From UBA10107 sp963835585 (GTDB lineage: Archaea; Nanobdellota; Nanobdellia; Woesearchaeales; UBA10107), in assembly GCA_963835585.1 (NCBI GenBank), contig CAWIGF010000001.1, positions 186,001 to 250,000 on the forward strand: DNA of 64,000 nt. The letters run 5' to 3'. Position numbers and translations under genes: made by a program. The notes under the pieces were generated by a model, which had not been told where the DNA came from, made no database searches, and saw only the letters and a program-made list of their open reading frames with translations. Position 1 is the stretch's first letter. Each line of letters begins with the position of its first letter. Shown in pieces: positions 25,078 through 33,145 of the stretch.

Positions 25078-25476
25078 TTATTTTTTATTTGAAGTTTTCA
25101 CAAAACGATCTGCAACAGATCCATATTGTTTGTTAAAGAAATTCTGGATAGGTCCTGGTGGAAGATGACTTACCAATCCATAGCCAACTGCCGCAAATCC
25201 ATAATCCAATGACCTGCAAAGTATTTCAAGATAACAAAGAGGGTCATGATCCAACGGATACTTACTAAATGGACTGGCAGGATTGCTCTGTTCTTTCTTC
25301 ATCAAAGTTACATAGCTATCTACGAGAGTTTTGAATTCGTCTGCCTTGTTTGCTTTTGCAAGAATCTTCATCGTATCAACCATAGTCGTCAAAGAGACAT
25401 TTTCATAAGTTCGCACTTTTTGCATTGATGCAACATACTTCTTGGCATCCTGTAATTCCTTGGATTTTTTGTTCAT
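25078..25476 (-). CDS. Unknown 132-aa protein
   Basis: A 132-aa protein, mostly helical in the first 65 residues (KELQDAKKYVASMQKVRTYE), followed by a Pro-rich region (PASPFSKYPLDHDPLCYLEI) and a short hydrophobic stretch. I recognise no family. It is 11 bp downstream of the 89-aa gene. The cluster faces the tandem Lrp regulator gene. Confidence 0.5.
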   Translation of the reverse strand: MNKKSKELQDAKKYVASMQKVRTYENVSLTTMVDTMKILAKANKADEFKTLVDSYVTLMKKEQSNPASPFSKYPLDHDPLCYLEILCRSLDYGFAAVGYGLVSHLPPGPIQNFFNKQYGSVADRFVKTSNKK

Positions 25477-25487
25477 TATTTCTCCAT

Positions 25488-25757
25488 CTAGATATCTCGC
25501 TTATGACAATAAAACTGAATCGGAACTGATGTACTAGTCCACATATGCGGACTACACGCACAATTTCCATAAGAATATGCATTTGCATTCTTTGGTGCCA
25601 TCTGAAATATGCATTTTACTAGTTTTTCTCTTTCAGGACGATAGCCATTAAACATCATAACTCTTGGTTTTCCAATTGGTTTTAAATCTACAACAGCACC
25701 ATTGATCCTCATTATTCCTTCGAGACTCGTTTTAACCTCATCCAGATATTTCCTCAT
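25488..25757 (-). CDS. Unknown 89-aa protein heading a small-gene cluster
   Basis: An 89-aa protein. The N-terminal half (DEVKTSLEGIMRINGAVVDL) looks alpha/beta; the C-terminal part is rich in Cys, Asn and Tyr (GNCACSPHMW, then a final FYCHKRDI) and could bind a metal, though this is speculative. It is the first gene of four on the minus strand and starts 72 bp from the nearer arm of an 11-bp inverted repeat shared with the divergent regulator. Confidence 0.45.
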   Translation of the reverse strand: MRKYLDEVKTSLEGIMRINGAVVDLKPIGKPRVMMFNGYRPEREKLVKCIFQMAPKNANAYSYGNCACSPHMWTSTSVPIQFYCHKRDI

Positions 25758-25829
25758 CTTCTTTTCTCTATCTAAACCACCACCTAGTAGTAGTAAGCTA
25801 ATTCAATATTTAAATATCTTTTTACTTAA

Positions 25830-25881
25830 TTTTACATAAAAAACGAATAATTTAAATAAAATAATAGATATTTATGTAAAA
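25830..25881. promoter_or_regulatory. Perfect 11-bp inverted repeat in a divergent promoter
   Basis: TTTTACATAAA (25830-25840) and TTTATGTAAAA (25871-25881) are exact reverse complements, 41 bp apart centre to centre (about four helical turns), with AT-rich TATA-like sequence between them. The second copy ends at the start codon of the tandem Lrp gene (25882). This is the arrangement expected for a multimeric Lrp-type regulator controlling itself and the divergent small-gene cluster. Confidence 0.6.
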
Positions 25882-26859
25882 ATGATAGATAACATTGACA
25901 AGAAAATACTATATAGATTGCATAAAAACAGCCGTTCTCCAACTAGTTTGATTGCCAAAGATACAGGCTTAACTAGAGAAATAGTAGGATATAGGATGAA
26001 TAAAATGGAGGAAGATGGTGTAATCAAAGGATATCCTGCAAAAATAAATCAGTCTTTATTCTGCGACGGTACAGCCATGGTTCTCTTCAAAATAATTCGT
26101 TCAGATGAAAAGAGGTTCAAAGAAATACTAAAATTCATTCAGAATCATAATTCAGTAAATTGGATGGCAGAACTTTCAGGAAATGCTGATATTGTCTGCA
26201 CGTTTGTTTATAAAAATCCAGAAGACTTGGCTGAAACTATTTCTGACATAATAGGTTTTATCGGTTCGAATCTCAAAGAGCATAGATTGTCACTTTATAT
26301 CACAGAATATAAATTTGATAGAAAAGGGGCAATAATTGGAAAGGCAGATGAAAAAATTTTAAATCCTATTATTTTTAAGGGAAAAGAAAAAATGGAATTA
26401 GATGAAGATGATTTAATCATCTTAAAGGAATTGGCTAGAAATTCAAAAATAAAAAATATAGAATTGGCAAAGAAAACTTCTTTAAGTGAGGATATGATTA
26501 GATTAAGAATCAAAAAAATGGAAAGGCAAGGAATAATCTTAGGATATACAATTACTGTAGACCTGACAAAGCTTGGTTTAGAGGCGTACGAAGTTGAGCT
26601 TCAAATAGAACAAATGACAAAAGAAATTTTGTCCAAACTTCAATATTATGTTCATGCAAATCCTTTTATTGTTTATTGCTCAAGGGCAGTTGGTAAGTAT
26701 AACGTAATCATGACAGTTCATGCCAGAAACAACTCTCATTTCAATGAGATACTTCTTGATATAAGGAGTCAGTTTGGAAGCCTACTCGTTGATTATGAAT
26801 TTCAACATGAGATAAGAGAAATGAAGGAGATTTATGTTCCAGAGGAATACACAGCATAA
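25882..26859 (+). CDS. Tandem Lrp/AsnC regulator (two HTH-RAM modules)
   Basis: A 325-aa protein made of two consecutive Lrp-like modules. The first has an HTH (LIAKDTGLTREIVGYRMNKM, about 22-41) and a RAM-like domain; the second begins near residue 170 with DLIILKELARNSKIKN and an HTH (ELAKKTSLSEDMIRLRIKKM), again followed by a ligand-type domain ending in EYTA. Single Lrp proteins are about 150 aa, so this is an internal duplication or fusion. The operator-like inverted repeat at its start suggests autoregulation and control of the divergent cluster. Confidence 0.88.
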   Translation: MIDNIDKKILYRLHKNSRSPTSLIAKDTGLTREIVGYRMNKMEEDGVIKGYPAKINQSLFCDGTAMVLFKIIRSDEKRFKEILKFIQNHNSVNWMAELSGNADIVCTFVYKNPEDLAETISDIIGFIGSNLKEHRLSLYITEYKFDRKGAIIGKADEKILNPIIFKGKEKMELDEDDLIILKELARNSKIKNIELAKKTSLSEDMIRLRIKKMERQGIILGYTITVDLTKLGLEAYEVELQIEQMTKEILSKLQYYVHANPFIVYCSRAVGKYNVIMTVHARNNSHFNEILLDIRSQFGSLLVDYEFQHEIREMKEIYVPEEYTA

Positions 26860-26883
26860 ATGGTTCGGAAATGTTTAATTAAA

Positions 26884-27768
26884 TCACAGCGCCACTAAAA
26901 ACGTTCCAACTACGATTAAGAATATTGCTACTATTTTTGTCGTCAAAGTCTTCTTTGATATCACTTCTTTAAGGATATGCGAGACAAACAAGCTCATAAT
27001 TATCATGAAAAACAAGACATAGAGTGGCTGAACAGAACTCAATGCACTTACCAACGAAACACTCCCCAAAGATATCGCCCACAGAGAAATTATTACGCCT
27101 AAGATATTAACCGTTACAGAGAAAATTATGATCTGCGAACTTTTCAGCGTACTGCCTAAATTCTCTCTTGTTTTCTTCTTTAAAATAGTTAGACATAGTA
27201 CGACTGAAACGGCAAAAGATTCTAACACGAATAAATTCCAGAATGAAACGTAACCAAGCACATATTTCTGAAATATGCGAGCGCCCGCCCAGAAAAAGCA
27301 GCTAAAAATCATTATCCAAAAGCCTTTTCTTGCATACGTCTTTAGTTCGAACTTATCTATGCCAAGCATAATTGCACCAACAACAACTATGACTATTGCA
27401 AAATACTTCCAGAATGGAAGAATCTCCCCTAAAAAAATAACAGAGAATAAGGCAACAAGAATTGGTGTTACATTCATCACACCGACAACTCTTGATGCTT
27501 CTTCAAAAATCATTGCCCAATAATATAGATAATAACCAATGCCTGTCACAATTCCTGACAATAAACAAAAAATAACAACTGTTGCTGTCATGTTCTTTAA
27601 TGGGACAATAAATAAAACAAAAAGAGCCGCAATGAATGAAATAATTCCGACAATAAACAATAGTGAAAAGACGTCTTTGATTCTCTTTTCCAACAAGAAT
27701 TTGTCGATTACATTCGTAATAGCAAAGAATGCCGGATAAATAAGAGATAAAATCAACCACAATTCCAT
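26884..27768 (-). CDS. EamA/DMT-family transporter
   Basis: A 294-aa membrane protein with about ten hydrophobic helices in two similar halves, as in the drug/metabolite transporter superfamily (EamA). Seen: a conserved first-half end with TPILVALFSVIFLGEILPFW and a second-half SVQPLYVLFFMII. Substrate cannot be inferred. It converges on the tandem Lrp gene with a 24-bp gap and is followed upstream on the same strand by the zinc-ribbon gene, 3 bp away. Confidence 0.88.
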   Translation of the reverse strand: MELWLILSLIYPAFFAITNVIDKFLLEKRIKDVFSLLFIVGIISFIAALFVLFIVPLKNMTATVVIFCLLSGIVTGIGYYLYYWAMIFEEASRVVGVMNVTPILVALFSVIFLGEILPFWKYFAIVIVVVGAIMLGIDKFELKTYARKGFWIMIFSCFFWAGARIFQKYVLGYVSFWNLFVLESFAVSVVLCLTILKKKTRENLGSTLKSSQIIIFSVTVNILGVIISLWAISLGSVSLVSALSSVQPLYVLFFMIIMSLFVSHILKEVISKKTLTTKIVAIFLIVVGTFLVAL

Positions 27769-27771
27769 GAT

Positions 27772-28149
27772 TTACCCTTTATTAAAAACAGAATTAATAT
27801 CTATGATGTACTTTCCTTCCCCAATCTTGAATATCAAAGGATCCTTCTTGAAAAGACGAACAAGATCAAGCTCAAATTTTCCGGGCTCAATCGAACGTAT
27901 CGCTTCCAAGTCAAGAACAACCGGACGATTATCATCAGACTCCATGTTGACAAGCTGATAGACATCCTTCTCCATCTCATGCTTCTCTACGGGCGTCAGG
28001 TTCTGCAACGCTTCCAACGTCGTCTGAACTTCCTTTAACTTCTCCTTTCTTACAAAGAAGAATATCCTGGCACCGCAAGAACAGCCCTTGAGGATTTCCT
28101 GGGCACCATCATCATAGAATTTATTGCAGCGTACGCATTGGTGAGGCAT
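27772..28149 (-). CDS. Zinc-ribbon protein of the archaeal GTPase trio
   Basis: A 125-aa protein with an N-terminal zinc ribbon (CVRC then CSC at residues 5-26) and a C-terminal domain (EPGKFELDLVRLFKKDPLIF). This matches an uncharacterised archaeal Zn-ribbon family usually encoded next to a DUF2073-type protein and an Era-like GTPase, as here (recall, not a search). It lies 2 bp after the DUF2073-like gene. The conserved trio suggests a shared complex of unknown function. Confidence 0.78.
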   Translation of the reverse strand: MPHQCVRCNKFYDDGAQEILKGCSCGARIFFFVRKEKLKEVQTTLEALQNLTPVEKHEMEKDVYQLVNMESDDNRPVVLDLEAIRSIEPGKFELDLVRLFKKDPLIFKIGEGKYIIDINSVFNKG

Positions 28150-28151
28150 TG

Positions 28152-28529
28152 CTACCTCCTCTTTGCCTTATTCATCATCAACTGTATCCTGTCTGGGTTC
28201 TTCTTTATTGCCTTGACAACATTCGCGGGACCGACTAAGGTGAATCCCTGACGATCACCCAGAAATGTATTTATGAAATCGCTCTTAATTTTTGCAAACC
28301 CACTTTCATGTGATTTTCCGGGCTTGACGACTGCCAATTCGATGCCCTTGAAATCTTTATTTATTTTTTCCATTGTTGCCTTAATCAATTCGGCTTCTTC
28401 TTCGGTTTTTAACCTTCCTTGCAACAAAACAATCGTATCATTCCTTGCTACTTCGAGAATTTTCCTTATTCTTCCTACTGAACTCAACCCTTCAATTTCC
28501 GAATATGGCATCAACTGCAGAGTTACCAT
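28152..28529 (-). CDS. DUF2073-like protein of the archaeal GTPase trio
   Basis: A 125-aa alpha/beta protein (LQLMPYSEIEGLSSVGRIRK, then NDTIVLLQGRLKTEEEAELI and GFTLVGPANVVKAIKKNPDR). It resembles the archaeal DUF2073 family. It directly follows the Era-like GTPase gene (stop and start adjoin) and precedes the zinc-ribbon gene. No catalytic motif is visible; its role is probably as partner or regulator of the GTPase. Confidence 0.75.
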   Translation of the reverse strand: MVTLQLMPYSEIEGLSSVGRIRKILEVARNDTIVLLQGRLKTEEEAELIKATMEKINKDFKGIELAVVKPGKSHESGFAKIKSDFINTFLGDRQGFTLVGPANVVKAIKKNPDRIQLMMNKAKRR

Positions 28530-29165
28530 TTATCCCACCAACGTGAACAACGCTTCATAAAATTCATCCATGTTCTTCGCTTTTTTTGCAGACATACCGA
28601 GCACGTCGTACTGAGGGAATGCTGCCTGGACTTTTTTAACATTAGCTTTTTTCAGGTCAGTCTTATTCGCGACAATCAGAACAGGTATGCTTCGCGCTGC
28701 AAGATTGCCGATGATCGTGATATTTACCTGAGAATAAGGATCCTTCGTAGCATCAAGAACCAGAACGACAACATCCATGTTGTCAATCCATTTTATAGCT
28801 TCAATGACTCCTCTTGTTGCCTCCTTTGCCCTTCTTTTGGAAACATTCCTGCTGAGTCCGGCTTTTAAAAAATCTTCATAATCAATTTTTGTAGCAATTC
28901 CAGGTGTATCTGCTATCGTGAAATCTATTTTCTTTCCTTCGTGCTCAACTTGAACCTCTTCCTTGACTGATACTTCTCTTGTTTCGTGGGCAATTTCTGA
29001 AACTTTGCCTATTTCCTGACCCAACCAATCCATGCAAATTTTATTTGCTAAAGTGGTCTTTCCTGCATTCGGAGGACCATAGAACCCCAATCTTAGTTGT
29101 TTTCGCCTAGAGAATATGTCCCTAAATACCTTATTCACAAATCGTTTGAAAAATCCTTCCAACAT
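28530..29165 (-). CDS. Era-like GTPase
   Basis: A 211-aa small GTPase. Seen: a basic amphipathic N-terminus (KRFVNKVFRDIFSRRKQLR), G1 GPPNAGKTT, G3 DTPG (TIADTPGIATKID), G4 NKTD (IVANKTDLKK) and a G5-like MSAKK. Era-like in the G domain but lacking a KH RNA-binding domain. It heads the trio with the DUF2073-like and zinc-ribbon genes on the minus strand. The function of this archaeal group is not established. Confidence 0.9.
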   Translation of the reverse strand: MLEGFFKRFVNKVFRDIFSRRKQLRLGFYGPPNAGKTTLANKICMDWLGQEIGKVSEIAHETREVSVKEEVQVEHEGKKIDFTIADTPGIATKIDYEDFLKAGLSRNVSKRRAKEATRGVIEAIKWIDNMDVVVLVLDATKDPYSQVNITIIGNLAARSIPVLIVANKTDLKKANVKKVQAAFPQYDVLGMSAKKAKNMDEFYEALFTLVG

Positions 29166-29230
29166 AAACCACCGCTTTAAAAATCATCACTCAAATAAAT
29201 TTATAAATGTTTCGTAGATTCTTTTAAGAA

Positions 29231-29242
29231 GCTTTATATAAG
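29231..29242 (+). promoter_or_regulatory. TATA box of the PIN-protein operon
   Basis: GCTTTATATAAG is centred about 28 bp upstream of the ATG at 29265, favouring that ATG (leaderless) over the GTG at 29262 as the start of the first gene. Confidence 0.55.
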
Positions 29243-29264
29243 CCGAATTCATGTACTAAATGTG

Positions 29265-29822
29265 ATGGATGAGAAGGTAAAAAGAGACATCATTTCCGTT
29301 CTTAATCAGACACTTGTTCTCATAGAAAAGAAGGAGTACACTGAGCTTAAGGAGCTTAGCAACCACACCATTCACAATGCATCTATATATCAGGATGAAG
29401 ACTCGATCCAAGTTGCTGTCATAATCTATGCCTTGTCAAAAATTCTTGAGCGTGCGGAGCTTCAAAACCAGAAACTGTCATTCAACATCACCAAAACCAT
29501 CACGAGCGCGCTGAACTACATTTCCCAGGACAATGAACAATCATATCACTCCGAAATGGATAGTTTCGCAAAAACCATCGCGCAATCGGATGACAAACTT
29601 GTCATGTACGTGCAAAATGTCATCGAAAAAGCCCACATATCGAAAGGAGGCAGCATTTACGGGCACGGAATCTCTTTGGGGAGGGTTGCGGAAATGCTTG
29701 GAGTAACACAATGGGATTTGATGAGTTTCATCGGAAAAACAAAGATAGCTGACAACGAACAAATCTTCGTAGATGCAAAAAAGAGGCTTGAATACGCCAA
29801 AAAACTATTCAAAGTATTATGA
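29265..29822 (+). CDS. PIN-domain partner protein with C-terminal HTH
   Basis: A protein of about 185 aa (ATG at 29265, or GTG at 29262). The N-terminal 120 residues are all-helical and charged. The C-terminal part contains GISLGRVAEMLGVTQWDLMS, which has the look of the small HTH of UPF0175-type antitoxins. Its stop overlaps the start of the PIN-domain gene (ATGA), so the pair is coupled, as in toxin-antitoxin operons. It is longer than a usual antitoxin, so another role, for example a regulator of a PIN RNase, is possible. Confidence 0.7.
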   Translation: MDEKVKRDIISVLNQTLVLIEKKEYTELKELSNHTIHNASIYQDEDSIQVAVIIYALSKILERAELQNQKLSFNITKTITSALNYISQDNEQSYHSEMDSFAKTIAQSDDKLVMYVQNVIEKAHISKGGSIYGHGISLGRVAEMLGVTQWDLMSFIGKTKIADNEQIFVDAKKRLEYAKKLFKVL

Positions 29823-30505
29823 AGTCAATCGTATTCGACACGGGACCAGTAATAAGTTTGACCACAAACAGCCTGCTATGGGTATTGGAAAAACTTAAGG
29901 AAAGATACGGCGGCGAATTCTTGATTCCTAAGGAAGTTCAGGTTGAACTTGTCCAAAATCCTATTGAATCGAAGAGCTACAAGCTTGAGGCTCTTGAAGT
30001 CAACAGGGAAATAAACCAGAAAGTTCTTACTCTTGTCAATGACGAAAAAATTGAGATCATGAAAAGAGAGTTGCTCATGCTCGCAAACAACTGCTATTAT
30101 GCGAACAATACTCCGATAAAGATAGTGCATGAAGGGGAAATGGCTGCGATTGCGGCTGCGATTGCGTACAATTCGGACGCTGTCGTTATCGATGAACGGA
30201 CCGCAAGGGAATTGATTGAGGCTCCTGAGTGGCTTGCCAAATACATGAGCAACCGTCTGCACACCAACGTAACGATAAACAAGCAAACGCTGCAGCAGCT
30301 TAAATCACGAATCGGGAACTTAAGGGTTATACGTTCTATAGAACTGGCAATGGTTGGGTATGAGCTCGGCTGGTTCGACATGTACTTGACACAGGACAAG
30401 AATGCACGAAAGAATTTAATAGAAGCTCTGTTATGGGGCATAAAGATGCGCGGCGCATCGATATCCCAAGTGGAGATAGACAAGATAGTAGAAATGGAGA
30501 AATGA
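29819..30505 (+). CDS. PIN-domain ribonuclease-like protein
   Basis: A 228-aa protein with a PIN-type nuclease core: VFDTGPVISL at the N-terminus (Asp7), the middle acidic block HEGEMAAIAAAIAYNSDAVV and the following VIDERTARELIE. The C-terminal 70 residues form an extra helical part not found in short VapC toxins. It overlaps the upstream HTH-bearing gene by 4 bp. An RNase toxin (VapC-like) or a housekeeping PIN enzyme are both possible; the catalytic acidic residues appear intact. Confidence 0.85.
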   Translation: MKSIVFDTGPVISLTTNSLLWVLEKLKERYGGEFLIPKEVQVELVQNPIESKSYKLEALEVNREINQKVLTLVNDEKIEIMKRELLMLANNCYYANNTPIKIVHEGEMAAIAAAIAYNSDAVVIDERTARELIEAPEWLAKYMSNRLHTNVTINKQTLQQLKSRIGNLRVIRSIELAMVGYELGWFDMYLTQDKNARKNLIEALLWGIKMRGASISQVEIDKIVEMEK

Positions 30506-30588
30506 AAGGTCAAGTAATAGGTGGGGATTACAGCAAGGCAATCGTGCAGACAAAATTGAAGACTGGTTTTTCAGGTGTTTCCGAATGA
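30502..30588 (+). CDS. Possible 28-aa ORF or gene remnant
   Basis: The ATG at 30502 overlaps the PIN gene stop (ATGA), and the frame runs to TGA at 30586-30588. The peptide starts MKGQVIGGDYSKAIVQTKLK. It looks like the N-terminus of a larger protein cut short, but no continuation in any frame follows. It may be a remnant or a chance ORF. Confidence 0.25.
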   Translation: MKGQVIGGDYSKAIVQTKLKTGFSGVSE

Positions 30589-30623
30589 TAAGATTTTTAT
30601 AGATGGGTTTTTTATTATATAGC

Positions 30624-30908
30624 ATGAGTTTTAACAGCGCAATGCAACAGTACGAAGAAATAAGTAATTTCATAAAAAAATTTGAGAGAGAAAATCCACC
30701 GCTTAGGCATCTGAAGGATTTTTCGGCCGCAAAGTTCGAAGGCATCTCTGATCGTCTTTGGGAAAAGGTATTAGATGCGCTTGATGAATTATGGAACGTT
30801 TTATCTTCAGGAACACTAGATCCAAAAAAAGACGAAGCCAAAATAAATATTATATCAGAAGCAATAACCAAACTCCAAGGATGGAAGCTTTTGTTAAAAA
30901 TCAACTGA
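30624..30908 (+). CDS. Small helical protein, paralogue of the next gene
   Basis: About 94 aa (ATG at 30624, which fits a TATA-like element near 30593-30600; an in-frame ATG at 30603 is less likely). The protein is charged and helical, with a core block LRHLKDFSAAKFEGISDRLW. The following gene encodes a protein with the matching block IRELKEYSAAWSEKLQKLLR at the same relative position and similar length, so the two are probably tandem duplicates. No function is recognised. Confidence 0.55.
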   Translation: MSFNSAMQQYEEISNFIKKFERENPPLRHLKDFSAAKFEGISDRLWEKVLDALDELWNVLSSGTLDPKKDEAKINIISEAITKLQGWKLLLKIN

Positions 30909-30916
30909 GGTGAAAA

Positions 30917-31204
30917 ATGTATAACCCAATATCAGCTATGCTTGATCCGCTTTACAAGGCAGAGATAGCAATACATGATTTAGAGATATTCGAAAAAGAA
31001 ATAACTAAAAAAGGAATCCGGATAAGGGAACTTAAGGAATATTCCGCTGCTTGGTCTGAAAAACTTCAAAAGCTTCTGAGAATTGCAAAAGAAAAACTAA
31101 GAGGGATAAAAGCAAAGGAGCTCACCCCCTTCCAAGAGGGGATTTACCTAAAACTGGTAACGATATTCGGGAGGGTCTCTGCTGAGTCTGGACTAAAGTC
31201 ATAA
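30917..31204 (+). CDS. Small helical protein, second tandem paralogue
   Basis: A 95-aa charged helical protein resembling the upstream gene product (IRELKEYSAAW against LRHLKDFSAAK). It begins 8 bp after the upstream stop, preceded by GAGGTGA as a good ribosome binding site. Its 3' end overlaps the convergent TraB/ChaN-like gene by 61 bp. No catalytic motif or membrane segment is seen. Function unknown. Confidence 0.55.
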   Translation: MYNPISAMLDPLYKAEIAIHDLEIFEKEITKKGIRIRELKEYSAAWSEKLQKLLRIAKEKLRGIKAKELTPFQEGIYLKLVTIFGRVSAESGLKS

Positions 31205-31800
31205 TTTACCCTGAACGTCTTTCTTTCTTTTCCAAACACCCTTTCTATCCCCCTTACGTAATTTTTTGATTGGAGTATTACTGCAGAATTTTCACTAGGA
31301 ACAGTCAAATTGGGAATCAATTTTCCTGTGCTTGCATGCGCATTCCCGACCAATGCAATTATTCTTGAATCTGGACCAGTAATTTTATTTAATTCATTTG
31401 CCAATCTGAGCTGTTTTTCGTCAATTTCATAATTTCCAAATTCATCTAAACTCAATGGAACAATTGCTTTATGATTATCAAATGCATGTTCTATTCTTTT
31501 AAGAATTAACTCTGAACGATATTTACTTTTTACTTCATCAACCAATCTATTTCTATCTCTTTTTGTTGAGCACTCTGTAAAGAATACACTTTGGTCGCTA
31601 TCAAAATATTCTATACCAAGTTTGTAATCGAGACCTCTTTTTATGGCTTCATCCATGAGTTTTATTTCGTTTTTATAATGCTGTTCATCAAAATGATCCT
31701 CGCCGAAAAGAATAAGATGTATCTCAGGCAAAAGAACCCCATCAAGTAGTAAAGAAGGATCGAAACAAATTCTTTCAAGCATTGAGTCTGGTTTGCCCAT
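31144..31800 (-). CDS. ChaN/TraB/Tiki-superfamily-like protein
   Basis: A 218-aa protein whose N-terminal ILFGEDHFDEQHY and KLGIEYFDSD, together with a late IIALVGNAHASTG, match the GxxH ... E ... NxHA pattern of the ChaN/TraB/Tiki-type hydrolase-like superfamily. Known members include a haem-binding protein and membrane proteases; this one has no signal peptide or TM segment. The assignment rests on those motifs only. It overlaps the small plus-strand gene at its 3' end and diverges from mre11. Confidence 0.55.
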   Translation of the reverse strand: MGKPDSMLERICFDPSLLLDGVLLPEIHLILFGEDHFDEQHYKNEIKLMDEAIKRGLDYKLGIEYFDSDQSVFFTECSTKRDRNRLVDEVKSKYRSELILKRIEHAFDNHKAIVPLSLDEFGNYEIDEKQLRLANELNKITGPDSRIIALVGNAHASTGKLIPNLTVPSENSAVILQSKNYVRGIERVFGKERKTFRVNYDFSPDSAETLPNIVTSFR

Positions 31801-31929
31801 TTTGTCGCCTTATTAAGGAATTAGATAAAGCATTATTAGTATATAAATCATTCTATTTTTAACTACTTAATAGTAATTAAAGAAAGATATTTATAATATC
31901 TTCGTAAATATGGTCTATAGGGGTTAAAA

Positions 31930-33123
31930 ATGCGTTTTACACACTTCTCAGACTGCCACATAGGTGGCTGGCGGGACGAAAAGATGTCTGAATTAGGGCT
32001 TAGAGCCTTCAAAACTGCGATAGAGCAAAGCATAGAGAAACAGGCCGATTTTGTCCTTATTGCAGGCGATCTGTTCAACTCAGCATTGCCTCCCTTGGAT
32101 AAGCTAAAAGGAGTCATAATTTCGCTCGTAAAACTGAAAAACAACAATATCCCTTGCTATGTTATCCCTGGAAGCCATGATTTCAGCCCTTCTGGAAAGA
32201 CTATGCTTGATATACTTGAGCACACAGGATTGCTTACCGATGTTTGCAAAGGTTCCGTCGAAAACGATGTTCTGAATTTGCGATTTACGATTGACAAGAA
32301 AACTGGAACCAAAATTACAGGCATGATTGGCAAGAAGGGTATGCTTGACAGGAAATACTACGAGCAACTAAACAGGATTCCGTTGGAAAAAGAAGAAGGG
32401 TTCAAAATATTCATGTTTCATACCGCGCTGTCAGAATTAAAGCCAAGGGAACTCGAAAAAATGGAATCAAGTCCTTTGTCGTTGCTGCCCAAAGGCTTCG
32501 ACTACTATGCAGGCGGGCACGTACATATAGTTGATAATAAAACACTTGATAACTACAAAAATGTATCATATCCAGGAGCCTTATTTCCCAATAGTTTCTC
32601 TGAAATTGAGAAATTCAAGCATGGTGGATATTATTTGTATGACAATGGAAATGTGACATGGAATCCTATTGTCGTAAAGGACGTCGTTTGTTTGCATTTT
32701 GACTGCAATAGCAGAACGCCATCTGAAATAGAAATGGAGATTTTGCATAAAATAAAGGAACTTGATGTGAAGGATAAAATAGTCACTGTCAGGCTGCAGG
32801 GAACCCTGCACACGGGAAAGCCTTCAGACATAAAGATGAATGAAATAATAGGAATCCTCTACCACAAGGGAGCGTACTTCGTAATGAGGAGCACATCATT
32901 GTTGAATACAAAAGAATCTGAAATCATGCAAGTGCATGCAACGACTGTCGAGGAGGCAGAAGACAAGATAATAAAAGAAAATATAGACAACACAATTCCT
33001 AACGAAGAGCAGTTAATAAGAGATCTCATGAAGATTTTCTCGATTGAAAAGCATGAAGGCGAAACTAAGTACAATTTTGAGAAGCGATTGTTGGAAGAAG
33101 CTAAGAAAATTACCGATCTCTAG
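31930..33123 (+). CDS. mre11: Mre11-family DNA repair nuclease
   Basis: A 397-aa metallophosphoesterase nuclease that processes DNA ends with Rad50. Seen: FSDCHIGG (Asp8, His10), IAGDLFN, IPGSHD, MFHTALSE and GGHVHIVD, the five phosphoesterase motifs of Mre11, followed by a capping domain and a C-terminal helical region. A TATA-like region (about 31886-31900) and GGGG before the ATG support the start. No rad50, herA or nurA gene is adjacent, unlike in many archaea. Confidence 0.9.
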   Translation: MRFTHFSDCHIGGWRDEKMSELGLRAFKTAIEQSIEKQADFVLIAGDLFNSALPPLDKLKGVIISLVKLKNNNIPCYVIPGSHDFSPSGKTMLDILEHTGLLTDVCKGSVENDVLNLRFTIDKKTGTKITGMIGKKGMLDRKYYEQLNRIPLEKEEGFKIFMFHTALSELKPRELEKMESSPLSLLPKGFDYYAGGHVHIVDNKTLDNYKNVSYPGALFPNSFSEIEKFKHGGYYLYDNGNVTWNPIVVKDVVCLHFDCNSRTPSEIEMEILHKIKELDVKDKIVTVRLQGTLHTGKPSDIKMNEIIGILYHKGAYFVMRSTSLLNTKESEIMQVHATTVEEAEDKIIKENIDNTIPNEEQLIRDLMKIFSIEKHEGETKYNFEKRLLEEAKKITDL

Positions 33124-33145
33124 CTTTATTTTAAAAATTTAAAAC

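Noticed and set aside
25403..25588. A 61-aa ORF spanning the 89-aa and 132-aa genes
   Set aside because: It lies out of frame across two better supported ORFs and has no ribosome binding site.
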